Shown: positions 16,626-24,964, numbered from the stretch's first letter. The stretch: DNA of 33,638 nt from Flavobacteriales bacterium BRH_c54 (GCA_000961845.1 LADZ01000058.1:1-33638), one strand, 5' to 3'. Notes: generated by a model not told the origin, from the sequence alone. Numbers and translations are program-made.

Positions 16626-17744
16626 CTACAAATAATTATTTATTATCTCCTCAAGCTTATTTATCCTGTAATGAAAACGAACAGGCGTTGCAGTTGAAGA
16701 TTCTATTGATTCAATGAATGTTGAATCTTGTGAAAAAAGAGTTTTAAAATCATTTACAATATTTTCTTTGTTCTCAATGATTAATTTTTTGTTTTTGCCG
16801 TAAAGGGCAAACATTTGCATATCATAAATGGGAGCTGAAATTTGTTGCTTCCATTTATTGCTTAGTGGAATCCACCTTCTAAATGAACCTTCTGTACCAA
16901 ATACTTTTTGAACACTATCTAATGTTTCCTTAAACTCCTTTTCAAGTTCAGTAACAACATCTTCTTTTAGATTTTGGTTTTTGTCAAGATAATTATCTAG
17001 GATATTTTTTAGCCCACCACCATAATTCTTAAAAGTATCTTTTAATGCGAAGAATCTTAAAACCAGTTCAGCATCTTTCATTTCCTGATAAATTCTCGAT
17101 TTGGTTTTAGACTTAATCCCCATAATCTTATGAAATAATTTATCTTCAGATAAGTCTAGAATCTTGTCGTTTAGAAGTCCCGGAAATGCACTATTCCTGA
17201 TTTCTTGTGCATTTAATTTTACACCACCAGTGTTTAATCGTTGAAAAACTTCGTATTTAATATCCTTGTCTGACTGTCTTAAAAGAATGATAGCTCTTAC
17301 TGTTGCTCTAATTTTTAAAGAATTTTGGAACTCAATTGGTAAATCAAAAAAGTTTAAGTTATTCAAATCTTTGAATACAAGCAGTCCTTTTAATGTTAGT
17401 TTTCCTGTAATAAATTCGTGTATTGCAGATAGTCTTTGTTTGCCATCGATAACACTATATTTTCCAAAATCATCTTCATTTAAAAAAATAGGAGGTACAG
17501 GAACATTCATTAGGAATGATTCTATTAGTTTTGATTTACGATTGACGTCCCACCTGAATCTCCTTTGATATTTTGGAGCTAAATCTATAACTCTTTTTGT
17601 TATAAGGTTTGTAAGACCTTCTAAATTGTAGTCAATCGTACTTGTAAGGAGTTCTCTCTGCTTTTTGTCTAAAAAATTTACAGGTGATACTTCTTCAGAT
17701 TGATTTTCAGTTTCTTCAATGTCATTTTTATATTCTTCTGTCAT
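16626..17744 (-). CDS. DUF262 (ParB/GmrS-like) protein
   Basis: 372 residues. The DUF262 motifs are clear: Y59-QRRFRW (PKYQRRFRW), D100-GKQR (VIDGKQRLSAI), F167-QRLNTGG and Q180-EIRN. DUF262 is a ParB-like nucleotide-binding or nuclease fold found in GmrSD-type modification-dependent restriction enzymes and other defence genes. This protein has no obvious DUF1524 HNH domain at its C-terminus, so it is the short, GmrS-like form without its own nuclease; the adjacent HEPN protein may supply the effector. The gene is the first of a coupled pair (1-nt gap), with a repeated promoter-like element about 85 bp upstream. Confidence 0.88.
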   Translation of the reverse strand: MTEEYKNDIEETENQSEEVSPVNFLDKKQRELLTSTIDYNLEGLTNLITKRVIDLAPKYQRRFRWDVNRKSKLIESFLMNVPVPPIFLNEDDFGKYSVIDGKQRLSAIHEFITGKLTLKGLLVFKDLNNLNFFDLPIEFQNSLKIRATVRAIILLRQSDKDIKYEVFQRLNTGGVKLNAQEIRNSAFPGLLNDKILDLSEDKLFHKIMGIKSKTKSRIYQEMKDAELVLRFFALKDTFKNYGGGLKNILDNYLDKNQNLKEDVVTELEKEFKETLDSVQKVFGTEGSFRRWIPLSNKWKQQISAPIYDMQMFALYGKNKKLIIENKENIVNDFKTLFSQDSTFIESIESSTATPVRFHYRINKLEEIINNYL

Positions 17745-17827
17745 ATTGTATGTTTAAAGCTATTGATGTTGTTTATTTATGCTTGCCAGTAATCTATATA
17801 TGTATGAAAGTCATCAAACTTTATGTT

Positions 17828-17885
17828 CCCAAATATATAAAAAAAAGTTTATAAATCAACTAATTGGTTTTTATGGTTGGTGTTT
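17828..17885 (-). repeat. Repeated promoter-bearing intergenic element, copy A
   Basis: The plus-strand segment contains GTTTATAAATCA and TTTTTATGGTTGGTGTT, shared with copies at 18466-18525 and 19061-19131. On the minus strand it ends in TATATTTG (17837-17830), a perfect -7 element, giving a likely start near 17825 for the DUF262 gene at 17744. It lies immediately after the GNAT stop. Confidence 0.6.
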
Positions 17886-17887
17886 TC

Positions 17888-18439
17888 TTAATACCAATAT
17901 CCCAATAGGTCTAATTCTCCGTCAGACCATTCTTTATTGCCTACTTTTTTATACATCAGGTAGCAATCGTCAACTTGTTCGCTGCCAATACCATAATTTT
18001 TTCCTTGATTTATTTTAAGCCAAGTAACCTTTTGTATGGTTTTGGTATAGCCCAATCGCTCATAAAAAAGTGGTTGATCTGTTACAAGAAAAATAAAATC
18101 AATATTGTTGTTATTCTCTATAGCAATCCTTTCCAACTCTTTCATTAACTTAGTTCCAAGTCCATTTTTCTGAAATGAAGGGTGAATTACTAAATCAATA
18201 ACTCCAAAAACGGTTACCAAGGTTTGATTTAAGTTCATGGCTCGGTAATCAATGGCAAGTTGCCCGATTAACTTATTATTAAGCTTCATTAAGAGTCGGT
18301 AGTGAGGGATTTGTTTAAAGAATGTTCTGCCTTCATAATTAAATTCAGGAAAACAAATGGTTAAAAGGTTATTGAGTTCAGATTTTGTGTTTTCCTCCAT
18401 CTGAAATTCATTTGCAAAGCTTATGGTTGGACTTGTCAT
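17888..18439 (-). CDS. GNAT family N-acetyltransferase
   Basis: 183 residues from the chosen start at 18439 (MTSPTISFANEF); a longer frame to 18469 would run into the predicted -7 element. The acetyl-CoA binding motif A is seen in DLVIHPSFQKNGLGTKLMKELE (QxxGxG form), with FYERLGYT as the usual C-terminal motif. Substrate unknown. Such genes are common cargo in accessory islands and cassette arrays. It has repeat copy B just upstream and copy A just downstream. Confidence 0.85.
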   Translation of the reverse strand: MTSPTISFANEFQMEENTKSELNNLLTICFPEFNYEGRTFFKQIPHYRLLMKLNNKLIGQLAIDYRAMNLNQTLVTVFGVIDLVIHPSFQKNGLGTKLMKELERIAIENNNNIDFIFLVTDQPLFYERLGYTKTIQKVTWLKINQGKNYGIGSEQVDDCYLMYKKVGNKEWSDGELDLLGYWY

Positions 18440-18465
18440 TAATAATTTATTTCTAAGGTATTTCC

Positions 18466-18525
18466 CCAAAAATAGAAAATAAATAGTTCATAAATCAGCC
18501 AAATGACTTTTTATGATTGATGTTT
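18466..18525 (-). repeat. Repeated promoter-bearing intergenic element, copy B
   Basis: It shares TTCATAAATCAGCCAAATGA and TTTTTATGATTGATGTT with copies A and C. On the minus strand TATTTTTG (18474-18467) is a perfect -7 element about 28 bp upstream of the chosen GNAT start. Copies B and C share the longest identical core. Confidence 0.6.
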
Positions 18526-18620
18526 TTAGTTAACAAATCATTTTAGTTACTTGTATGTGTGAGCAAATGTATTACAAAAGCACTCGAAGATAGGGGGCAG
18601 GTATTGTTATAACTGGTTTT

Positions 18621-18974
18621 CTATGAATCTATTTTTCGGAGGGTGTAAAAAGCAAGTTCTTTACGAGATTTGGCTACTTTCCCGTTTTCTTTAAATGTCC
18701 AAACATTGTGAAATTTAATTTCGGAGTTATTGTCTTTTAAAATTACTTTTTTACCCTTCATCTTCCAAATCCCTTTAACCATAATTTTTTTGTCTGGGAT
18801 AGAGAAATCCTGATAATAAAATGTGTGGTCAGCATTGATTGTTAGCTTAATTTTTGAAGGGTTTGATTCGGAAACACCATAAGTCCCAATAAATTCATTT
18901 GAACTCTTATATGTAAAGGAAAACAACATGAGTAGTGTTGTTAAAACAGTCAGTAATTTAATTGATTTTATCAT
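18621..18974 (-). CDS. Small exported protein, lipocalin-like, unknown function
   Basis: 117 residues. The N-terminus has a signal peptide or membrane helix (KLLTVLTTLLMLFSF). The rest reads as a run of short beta strands (EFIGTYGVSE, KIKLTINADHTFYYQDFS, VKGIWKMKGKKVILKDNN), the pattern of small lipocalin-like or copper-resistance-NlpE-like domains in Bacteroidota. No catalytic motif is visible. It stands alone on its transcript, with repeat copy C about 90 bp upstream. The gap to the GNAT gene below contains no other ORF. Confidence 0.7.
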   Translation of the reverse strand: MIKSIKLLTVLTTLLMLFSFTYKSSNEFIGTYGVSESNPSKIKLTINADHTFYYQDFSIPDKKIMVKGIWKMKGKKVILKDNNSEIKFHNVWTFKENGKVAKSRKELAFYTLRKIDS

Positions 18975-19060
18975 AGTTATTTAGTTTACTTGTTTTTCGT
19001 TTTGTTGTCAAATTGGCTATAATGTATATAAATAATAGGATGACTTAGTCATACATACCA

Positions 19061-19131
19061 TTTCCAAATATACAAAAAAATGGTTTATAAATCAAATAAA
19101 TCAGCCAAATGACTTTTTATGGTTGGTGTTG
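19061..19131 (-). repeat. Repeated promoter-bearing intergenic element, copy C
   Basis: It contains GGTTTATAAATCA, AAATCAGCCAAATGACTTTT and TATGGTTGGTGTT, nearly as in copies A and B. The AAATCA part is doubled here. On the minus strand it ends in TATATTTG (19072-19065), a perfect -7 element about 90 bp before the gene at 18974. Confidence 0.6.
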
Positions 19132-19161
19132 CTTCAGTTATGGTATTTATGAACAAAGGTG

Positions 19162-19530
19162 TTATGCATCTCGTAGAATTTTTTCCATCTTACGGCCTTT
19201 AGCTAATTCATCCACTAATTTATCTAAATACCTTACTTGTTGTGTTAATGGATTTTCAATTTCTTCTATGTGGTATCCGCAAATTACTCCTGTAATAAGG
19301 TGAGCATTTGGGTGTATAGAAGCTTGTTGAAAGAAGGTTTCAAAAGTTACTTTATTATCAATGAGTTCTTGTAGTTTTTTATCATTAAAACCGGTTAGCC
19401 ATGTTATCACTTGGTGCAATTCCTCTTTTGTTCTGCCTTTTTTCTCTACTTTGGTAACATAGTGTGGATATACCGATGCAAAAGTCATTTTTGCGATACG
19501 TTCATTATGTTCAGGTGTTGGTTTCATCAT
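19162..19530 (-). CDS. DUF2200 family protein
   Basis: 122 residues. The opening [20 protein letters not shown] and the later [21 protein letters not shown] match the DUF2200 family as I recall it. Small soluble protein of unknown function. Two Met codons in a row at the start leave the first residue open by one. It starts 27 bp after the DUF1801 stop on the same strand, so the two are probably co-transcribed. DUF2200 and DUF1801 proteins are frequent cargo of accessory regions. Confidence 0.85.
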   Translation of the reverse strand: MMKPTPEHNERIAKMTFASVYPHYVTKVEKKGRTKEELHQVITWLTGFNDKKLQELIDNKVTFETFFQQASIHPNAHLITGVICGYHIEEIENPLTQQVRYLDKLVDELAKGRKMEKILRDA

Positions 19531-19557
19531 TTTATGTTTTAAAGTTAAGCACTAAAA

Positions 19558-19950
19558 TTATTTTAACCTTTCTAACTGACCTTTCCTTTTTATAAGGTTT
19601 TTATAGTCCCACTGAATTTCTCTTGATTTTTTCAACCAATTTGTTAGGTCTTTTGTATTGATTTGTTCAACAGCTGTATAGAAAATAGAAGCATCTTTAA
19701 ATTTTTTGCCTCTTATGTTTAGTTTTTCTTCTTTAAAATCTGCTCCACTCCAAAACATTAAACGTAAACCTGCTTTTTGTTTGCTGTAACCTACAATTGG
19801 ATTGTCGTCTAAAAACCAGACAGGGTGTGCATGCCAAATTTTGCATTTGGCTTCAGTTAGTTCATTGTCAATTGTTGTTGCTAGTAAGTAGCAAATTTCT
19901 TTGTCAACTGGTGTTTGCTTGTTGTTATATGCTTGGATTTCTGTGTTCAT
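19558..19950 (-). CDS. DUF1801 (YdhG-like) family protein
   Basis: 130 residues. The stretches KIWHAHPVWFLDDNPIVGYS and GLRLMFWSGADF fit the DUF1801/YdhG fold, a small frataxin-like domain of uncertain role. There is no signal peptide. It heads a likely two-gene unit with DUF2200. Its upstream region is the 407-bp gap 19951-20357, which holds a palindromic repeat element but no recognisable gene. Confidence 0.8.
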   Translation of the reverse strand: MNTEIQAYNNKQTPVDKEICYLLATTIDNELTEAKCKIWHAHPVWFLDDNPIVGYSKQKAGLRLMFWSGADFKEEKLNIRGKKFKDASIFYTAVEQINTKDLTNWLKKSREIQWDYKNLIKRKGQLERLK

Positions 19951-20065
19951 TGGTCGCTGCTAACTTTTTTGTAAAGATACTATTTATACTAAATTGTTAA
20001 AAAGGTTGTTGTGCGTTTTGTGTCAATCTTTATGTTCATGAATATAAAATTATGTGTCCTAAGTT

Positions 20066-20226
20066 AAAAGATTTCTCTAGCTTCATTTTACTAAGTTTCG
20101 TTCCTCAACTTGTAAAATTTTGTTCGAAATGACATTCAATTACTAGTAAATTACCCTTTAGTGTCATTTCGAGCAATATTTTTCAGTTGCTTTAGCAATT
20201 AGAAAAATGTAGTCGAGAAATCTTTT
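20066..20226. repeat. Dispersed palindromic element with a decayed second copy downstream
   Basis: AAAAGATTTCTC (20066-20077) and GAGAAATCTTTT (20215-20226) are perfect inverted ends. Inside, CGAAATGACA (20125-20134) and TGTCATTTCG (20162-20171) form a second inverted pair. The left half (TTCATTTTACTAAGTTTCGT and on) recurs with changes at 20279-20351. The composition (CATTTCGAGC, GAGAAATC) is typical of palindromic repeats spread through Bacteroidota genomes (from memory). It sits between the sco stop (20358) and the DUF1801 start, at the edge of the accessory island. Confidence 0.65.
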
Positions 20227-20357
20227 TTCTTTGAAACCAATACACCCAATTAAGAATTCAAATCCTAAGCAACAAAATATCTCAAGTTTCATTTTACTAA
20301 ACTTCATTCCTCAGCTTGTGAAATTTTCTTCGATGTGAGACTTGAAATGGTTTATGA

Positions 20358-20966
20358 TTAGGGGGCTACCAATTCAATGATTTTATTAACGGTGGCTTTA
20401 TTGTCAACGCCTAAGCCTTCTTGTTGGTGAACTAACACTCCTTGTTGATTGAAAACACTAATAATGTTAGAGTGAGAGAAATCTATAGGAGATATTTCTT
20501 TGTATTTTACCGCTAAAATATTGGCAAATTCTCTGGTGTTTTCATCCGACCCCTGTAGGAAAACCCATTGTTCACTGTCCATTTGGTTTTCAATAGCAAA
20601 AGCTTTTAACTTTTCAGGAATGTCTGTTTCAGGATCTATGCTTACTAAAATGTATTTAACAGGCTGATTTGCTTCAGATTTAACTTTAGCTTCAATATTT
20701 CGCATATCGGCAACTAACCTTGGGCATGCAGCTTTGCATGAGGTATAAATCATTACTACTACCAATACTTCACCTTGAAAATCTTTAAACTCAACTGTTT
20801 CATTATTTTGGGTTTTCCAGGTAGAAGGTAGTTGAAAAATAGACATTTCGTCAAATTCTTCTGTAGCTTCAACTGTATTGTTTGTTGGGTTTGTTTCGTC
20901 TGTTGTTGTATTGTCACACGAAAACAAAGCGAACACTGATAGTAAAAGTAGGGTGTAGCTTTTCAT
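20358..20966 (-). CDS. sco: SCO1/SenC family copper chaperone lipoprotein
   Basis: 202 residues from the start chosen at 20966; the frame to 20996 would overlap the nirV stop and put ten charged residues before the signal. Lipobox LFSC (lipidated C17). The Sco metal site is present: C77-KAA-C81 in YTSCKAACP and H165 in DFSHSN. Sco proteins deliver copper to cupredoxin or CuA sites or act as thiol reductases. It is third in the nirK-nirV-sco unit, so copper loading of NirK is the natural inference. The inverted repeat element follows. Confidence 0.88.
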   Translation of the reverse strand: MKSYTLLLLSVFALFSCDNTTTDETNPTNNTVEATEEFDEMSIFQLPSTWKTQNNETVEFKDFQGEVLVVVMIYTSCKAACPRLVADMRNIEAKVKSEANQPVKYILVSIDPETDIPEKLKAFAIENQMDSEQWVFLQGSDENTREFANILAVKYKEISPIDFSHSNIISVFNQQGVLVHQQEGLGVDNKATVNKIIELVAP

Positions 20967-20980
20967 ATGTTTAGTTAATT

Positions 20981-21739
20981 TTAATCTTTTACGCATCTAA
21001 AACCTAAGTTTTTAATGCAAAAATTGGCTTTTAAACTCCCTCTAAAGGCGTAGCGCATAAAAGCAGCATAATTCATTAAGTCTTTAGCACCTACAGCACC
21101 ACCGGCACAAAATAAATTCCTATCGGTATCTACATCTTTTCTAGATTCTCCTGAAATTAATACAGAATTAAAATCTAATGTCCATTCCCAAACTAAGCCA
21201 TGCAAATCGTAAACACCCCAAATATTTTTATTGGTTTTTCCTACTTGTTTTAGGTAGGTTTTTGGTGTTTCGTAGCTGCTTAATATTTTTTGATTGTAGA
21301 GGCTGTCCACACGAGCATCTTTTTTTGTTTCGTCAGCCATGGCCACATATTCCCATTCATCCACTGTTGGTAATCTTTTGCCAACATATTCGCAATAGGC
21401 TTTTGCTGCATACCAAGAAACGGTATTTACAGGAGAGTTAGAAATCGTATTACTGAAAGTAGTATCGCTAGTCCAATCCATTAGGTAACCTTTATCAGCA
21501 AACAAGCGTGTTACTTTGTTTTTTTTCCATTTAGGATTAGCAATTACAAAATCTAAATATTGTTGGTGTGTTACCGGATGGATGTCCATATGGAAATCTT
21601 TAACTGTAACAACAGAAGAATCTGTACCATAAAGGGGGATGTATTTCCCCCCTTTGATGGCAACAGTTTTTGTTGATTGTTGAGCAATTGCAATATTGCT
21701 TAACAGGATTAATATTAATGGTAAGACGTTGAATTTCAT
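20981..21739 (-). CDS. nirV: NirV, formylglycine-generating-enzyme-like protein
   Basis: 252 residues. A signal peptide (ending NIAIAQ) precedes an FGE-sulfatase/SUMF1 domain: IKGGKYIPLYG, DIHPVTHQQYLDFV, PVNTVSWYAAKAYCEYVGKR, LPTVDEWEYVA, GVYDLHGLVWEWT and the C-terminal LGFRCVKD. In many nirK denitrifiers the gene after nirK is nirV, a member of this family with unclear function. The start overlaps the nirK stop by one base (TAATG), so translation is coupled. Formylglycine formation is not implied; the role may be structural or in copper-site maturation. Confidence 0.88.
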   Translation of the reverse strand: MKFNVLPLILILLSNIAIAQQSTKTVAIKGGKYIPLYGTDSSVVTVKDFHMDIHPVTHQQYLDFVIANPKWKKNKVTRLFADKGYLMDWTSDTTFSNTISNSPVNTVSWYAAKAYCEYVGKRLPTVDEWEYVAMADETKKDARVDSLYNQKILSSYETPKTYLKQVGKTNKNIWGVYDLHGLVWEWTLDFNSVLISGESRKDVDTDRNLFCAGGAVGAKDLMNYAAFMRYAFRGSLKANFCIKNLGFRCVKD

Positions 21740-23190
21740 TATTTTTTCTTGTTTCTTACAGCTTTTACCATTGATGGAGTAACTTCAGTTTTATTGTTTC
21801 CCCAATTGTTGTAGACGTAAGTTAATACATTAGCAATTTCTTCATCAGTAATGTTTTGAGCAGTCATTACACTATTATATTTGTTTCCGTTTACAGTAAT
21901 TTCTCCTGTTAAACCGTTTAGTACAATGTCGATAGCTCTGTTTACATCGGCATTTAAGAAATCAGCTTTAGCTAAAGGAGGAAATGCATTTGGTAAACCT
22001 TCTCCATTTGCTTGGTGACAAGCCACACAAGTTTGAGAATATACTTGTTTACCCATTTCAATTCTTTCGGCTACTGTAGTAGCTATTTTAGCAGTAGGAG
22101 CTTCACCTGCATTAGGCATTTCCTGAATTCCACCACCTTCCGGCTTGTAAATTCCTTCCATTAATTCTCCAGAGTAAACTTTTTTGTTTTTTTCTCCACT
22201 TACTTTTAACATACCTAACGCACCTTTGTTAAATGCTCTAAAAATAGAGTGGTCAACCAAGATAAAAGTACCGGGAACTTCAACTTTAAATTCTACAATG
22301 GCAGCACCACCGGCAGGAACTAAAGTAGTTTGGATGTTTTCGTTAATGGTAGTTCCGCCTTCAGCATATACTTTATCGAAAATTTCACCAATAACATGGA
22401 AGGAAGAAACTAAGTTTGGTCCACCATTACCTACAAATAACCTAACTGTTTCACCAACATTTGCAGTAATAGCATTGTCACCGGTTAATGCACCCACTTT
22501 TCCGTTAAAAACTACATAGTCAGCATGTTCATCAACAGCTTTTTGCATATCGAAAGGTTGTAAACCGGGTTGTCCATTTTTTCCTTTAGTATAGAAATCA
22601 CCTTGCATTACATAATATTCTTTGTCAACAGCAGGAAGACCACCTTCCGGTTCAACCAGAATTAATCCGTACATTCCGTTGGCAATGTGCATGCCGACAG
22701 GAGCAGTGGCACAGTGGTAAACGTATAAACCAGGATTCAATACTTTGAAAGAAAAAACTTTTTCATGTCCAGGAGCAATAAATGAAGACTCTGCTCCACC
22801 GCCCGGTCCCGTTACAGCATGTAAATCGATGTTGTGAGGCAATTTGTTGTCAGGGTGATTTTTTAAATGAAATTCTACTTCATCGCCTACTCTAGTTCTG
22901 ATGAAAGAACCAGGAACGCTACCTCCAAAAGTCCAATAAACATAGCTAACTCCATTAGCCATTTCACCTTCTTGTTCTAGAATTTCCATATGAACAATTA
23001 GTTTTTTAGCAGCTCTATCGCCAATTGGTTTTGGTACCAATGGTGGTGATGTTAATTCTGCATTCATTTCTCCATCAATGGGAATTGAAGTTGCATCAAC
23101 ATCTTTTATAGCTTTCTTTTCAGATGGGTTGTTGCAAGCAAATGCAAACAATGCTATTGAAATTAAAAAGATTAAATTCGTTTGTTTCAT
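21739..23190 (-). CDS. nirK: Copper nitrite reductase NirK with C-terminal cytochrome c domain
   Basis: 483 residues, lipoprotein (LFAFAC, C19). Two cupredoxin domains carry the expected ligands: H119, D122 and H124 (LPHNIDLHA), H159-C160 (YHC), H168 and M173, then H265 ([11 protein letters not shown]) and H314 (LVDHSIF). From about residue 375 a cytochrome c domain follows, with C388-VAC-H392 and likely axial M442. NirK reduces nitrite to NO; the tethered heme would feed electrons to the type 1 copper. It is longer than the usual ~380 residues because of the fusion. Membrane anchoring places it on the periplasmic side. It heads nirK-nirV-sco under an FNR-type promoter, with a leader of about 100 nt. 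Confidence 0.96.
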   Translation of the reverse strand: MKQTNLIFLISIALFAFACNNPSEKKAIKDVDATSIPIDGEMNAELTSPPLVPKPIGDRAAKKLIVHMEILEQEGEMANGVSYVYWTFGGSVPGSFIRTRVGDEVEFHLKNHPDNKLPHNIDLHAVTGPGGGAESSFIAPGHEKVFSFKVLNPGLYVYHCATAPVGMHIANGMYGLILVEPEGGLPAVDKEYYVMQGDFYTKGKNGQPGLQPFDMQKAVDEHADYVVFNGKVGALTGDNAITANVGETVRLFVGNGGPNLVSSFHVIGEIFDKVYAEGGTTINENIQTTLVPAGGAAIVEFKVEVPGTFILVDHSIFRAFNKGALGMLKVSGEKNKKVYSGELMEGIYKPEGGGIQEMPNAGEAPTAKIATTVAERIEMGKQVYSQTCVACHQANGEGLPNAFPPLAKADFLNADVNRAIDIVLNGLTGEITVNGNKYNSVMTAQNITDEEIANVLTYVYNNWGNNKTEVTPSMVKAVRNKKK

Positions 23191-23296
23191 GATATTTAGG
23201 TTTTTGATTTACAGGTTAAATTCTTATTGTGATAAAGTTAATAAAAACAATGATACTAGTCATAGAATTCCATTTTTATTTTTCCTAATCATACCT

Positions 23297-23339
23297 CAAA
23301 TTTAGTGGTAAAAACAGCCATAGTAAATGATGTATTTCA
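23297..23339 (-). promoter_or_regulatory. FNR-type promoter of nirK
   Basis: On the minus strand TGAAATACATCA (23339-23328, one half-site mismatch) is followed after 23 nt by a perfect -7 element TAAATTTG (23304-23297). Predicted start near 23292. The 340-bp gap 23191-23530 holds this promoter, a distal site at 23372 and no ORF. Confidence 0.65.
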
Positions 23340-23371
23340 TTATAAAAGCAAAGATTTGGAAGTTTATTTTG

Positions 23372-23383
23372 TGATATAAGTCA
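23372..23383. promoter_or_regulatory. Distal FNR-type site at nirK
   Basis: TGATATAAGTCA has one mismatch from TGATnnnnATCA. Its centre is 44 bp upstream of the proximal nirK site, the same distance as the two sites at norC. There is no -7 element at the usual spacing, so it is probably an auxiliary binding site. Confidence 0.45.
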
Positions 23384-23530
23384 TGTTTTAAAGCAACATA
23401 AAATTAGAGTTTCTAGTAATCTGTTTAACTTACTTAAAATAAATTACTTATGATGTCTGTCTTATGAGAGAAGATAAATATTGTATTTTTAATATTAAAA
23501 ACAATATAAATAAAGCTTTTGGAAATGGTC

Positions 23531-24643
23531 TTAGTATTTTGAATTTAGCTTAATAATAACATTTTCTTTATCTGCTAATTTTCTGTCAGAATATCTATAT
23601 TCTTTTAATATTTCTGGATAAGGTTGGGTAATATCATATAAACATTTATCGGAAACAAATCTTATAGTGCCTTTTTCTGTATCTAAAACAGCTCCCTTTA
23701 TAGTTGGATTTGTTGAAATACCATCATCAAAAGCTGCAAAAATAAATCCTCCTACTAGTCCACCTGTAATTCCTACAAATAAGTATATTGTTGGGTCAGA
23801 GTTTTTGGTAATAGGAACTCTACCATAAAAATAAATGTATTTGCCGAAGTATTTTGATTTTAAGTACTGATTATTGATTGTTTGAGTGTAAATGTGTTCA
23901 CCATCAGAAATGAATTGGATTAATTTTGTGTTTATTTTGTTCTCAAAATCTATACTATAAGTTTCTAATTTTTTAGTTTGTTTAGCTTCAACGACTTTAA
24001 AATCTATACTATTTAGAGGAGATTTTCTTACCATTTGGGCGTAGCTAAAATAAACGCCTTTAGGAGGAACATTTTTGTAATCAAATACAATTTCTTTTTC
24101 AAAATCTTCAATTAATATCCCTGTTTTATTTTTCCAGTCGGTATTATCAAATTTTATTAAACATTCTTGAAGAGCTTGTAAAACTCTTTTGTTGTGTGTG
24201 GTTTCTACATGAAAGCCATTCTCGTAAACACTATGGTTTATTGTTCCCAATGAATACAAAAGTGTATCTATTTGTTTTAGGAACTCAATTTCTATATCAC
24301 AATATCCGTATTGGTTCATTGTACCTATATTTTCTGATACTTTTAAATTATGAAAAACTAATAATAAAGGATTCGTATTATTTTCAGGAATTAGTTTGTT
24401 GATAGTTGCTGTTAAATGTGCTTCGAAATTATCAAAAAGATGTATTTGAGTGTTATTGCTTCCAAGTCCTCTAGAAACAACCCCAATATTATCTTTAAAC
24501 TCTCTTTTATCAATTATTTTAAGACATGAAAATCCAATTTCATTTAAAATAGTGTCTGGTAATAAAGTAAGTGTAATGTCTCCAGCTTGAGAAAATTTAT
24601 TAAAACAGGCGAAAGAAAGCAGTAATAGAACTTTTAACTTCAT
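23531..24643 (-). CDS. Secreted protein of unknown function
   Basis: 370 residues, not recognised. A signal peptide (MKLKVLLLLSF..FSQA) precedes a mostly soluble region. A glycine-rich hydrophobic stretch near residue 295 (YLFVGITGGLVGGFIFAAF) could be a membrane or hairpin segment. No heme, Cys or nuclease motif is evident. It follows norF by 75 bp on the same strand but has its own TATTTTTG -7 element (24678-24671), so membership in the nor unit is doubtful. Its stop is followed by the nirK promoter region. Confidence 0.65.
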   Translation of the reverse strand: MKLKVLLLLSFACFNKFSQAGDITLTLLPDTILNEIGFSCLKIIDKREFKDNIGVVSRGLGSNNTQIHLFDNFEAHLTATINKLIPENNTNPLLLVFHNLKVSENIGTMNQYGYCDIEIEFLKQIDTLLYSLGTINHSVYENGFHVETTHNKRVLQALQECLIKFDNTDWKNKTGILIEDFEKEIVFDYKNVPPKGVYFSYAQMVRKSPLNSIDFKVVEAKQTKKLETYSIDFENKINTKLIQFISDGEHIYTQTINNQYLKSKYFGKYIYFYGRVPITKNSDPTIYLFVGITGGLVGGFIFAAFDDGISTNPTIKGAVLDTEKGTIRFVSDKCLYDITQPYPEILKEYRYSDRKLADKENVIIKLNSKY

Positions 24644-24670
24644 TAGTTTATTTTAGTTTTTGTATGGAAG

Positions 24671-24678
24671 CAAAAATA
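24671..24678 (-). promoter_or_regulatory. Likely -7 element for the secreted protein gene
   Basis: TATTTTTG matches TAnnTTTG and lies 28 bp upstream of the ATG at 24643. No FNR-type site lies at the spacing used elsewhere, so this promoter looks constitutive or differently controlled. Confidence 0.3.
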
Positions 24679-24718
24679 GTTAAAACATATTTGTTATTTA
24701 ATAATACTAGGATAGCCT

Positions 24719-24964
24719 TTAATTCAAGACAAACACTCCTATTAGAAAAGTAACAACAAATAGGCTTACCAATATTTTCCAGAAGAGGTTAGCTTTTTTG
24801 GTTTCCATAAATTGAAAACTTACTGCAATGAATTTTACAGCTGTTAGACTTGCTATAATAGTAAAAGAAGTATTTGCTTTGTTTTCTGCTAATAGGTAAA
24901 TTGTAATAATAAGTACAAGTAAAACAGTAAGTATTATGGTATTTATTTTTATTTCTTTCAGCAT
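24719..24964 (-). CDS. norF: NorF-like small membrane protein (cytochrome oxidase subunit IV family)
   Basis: 81 residues with three hydrophobic segments. The central AVKFIAVSFQFMETKKANLFW matches the small subunit IV/NorF family pattern (K-F-x-x-V-x-F-x-F-M-E). It starts 11 bp after norE. NorEF pairs are accessory membrane proteins of NO reductase gene sets and affect NO reductase activity; they are not catalytic. Confidence 0.72.
   Translation of the reverse strand: MLKEIKINTIILTVLLVLIITIYLLAENKANTSFTIIASLTAVKFIAVSFQFMETKKANLFWKILVSLFVVTFLIGVFVLN

Noticed and set aside
18540-18612. A second attC-like site between the GNAT gene and the small exported protein gene
   Set aside because: It shares CCTATCT and AGTGC with 15867-15898, but the arms do not pair, so the similarity is too weak to call.
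23251-23262. TGATACTAGTCA in the nirK leader as another FNR-type site
   Set aside because: It has no -7 element at the common spacing, lies downstream of the predicted nirK start and is an imperfect match, so chance is likely.
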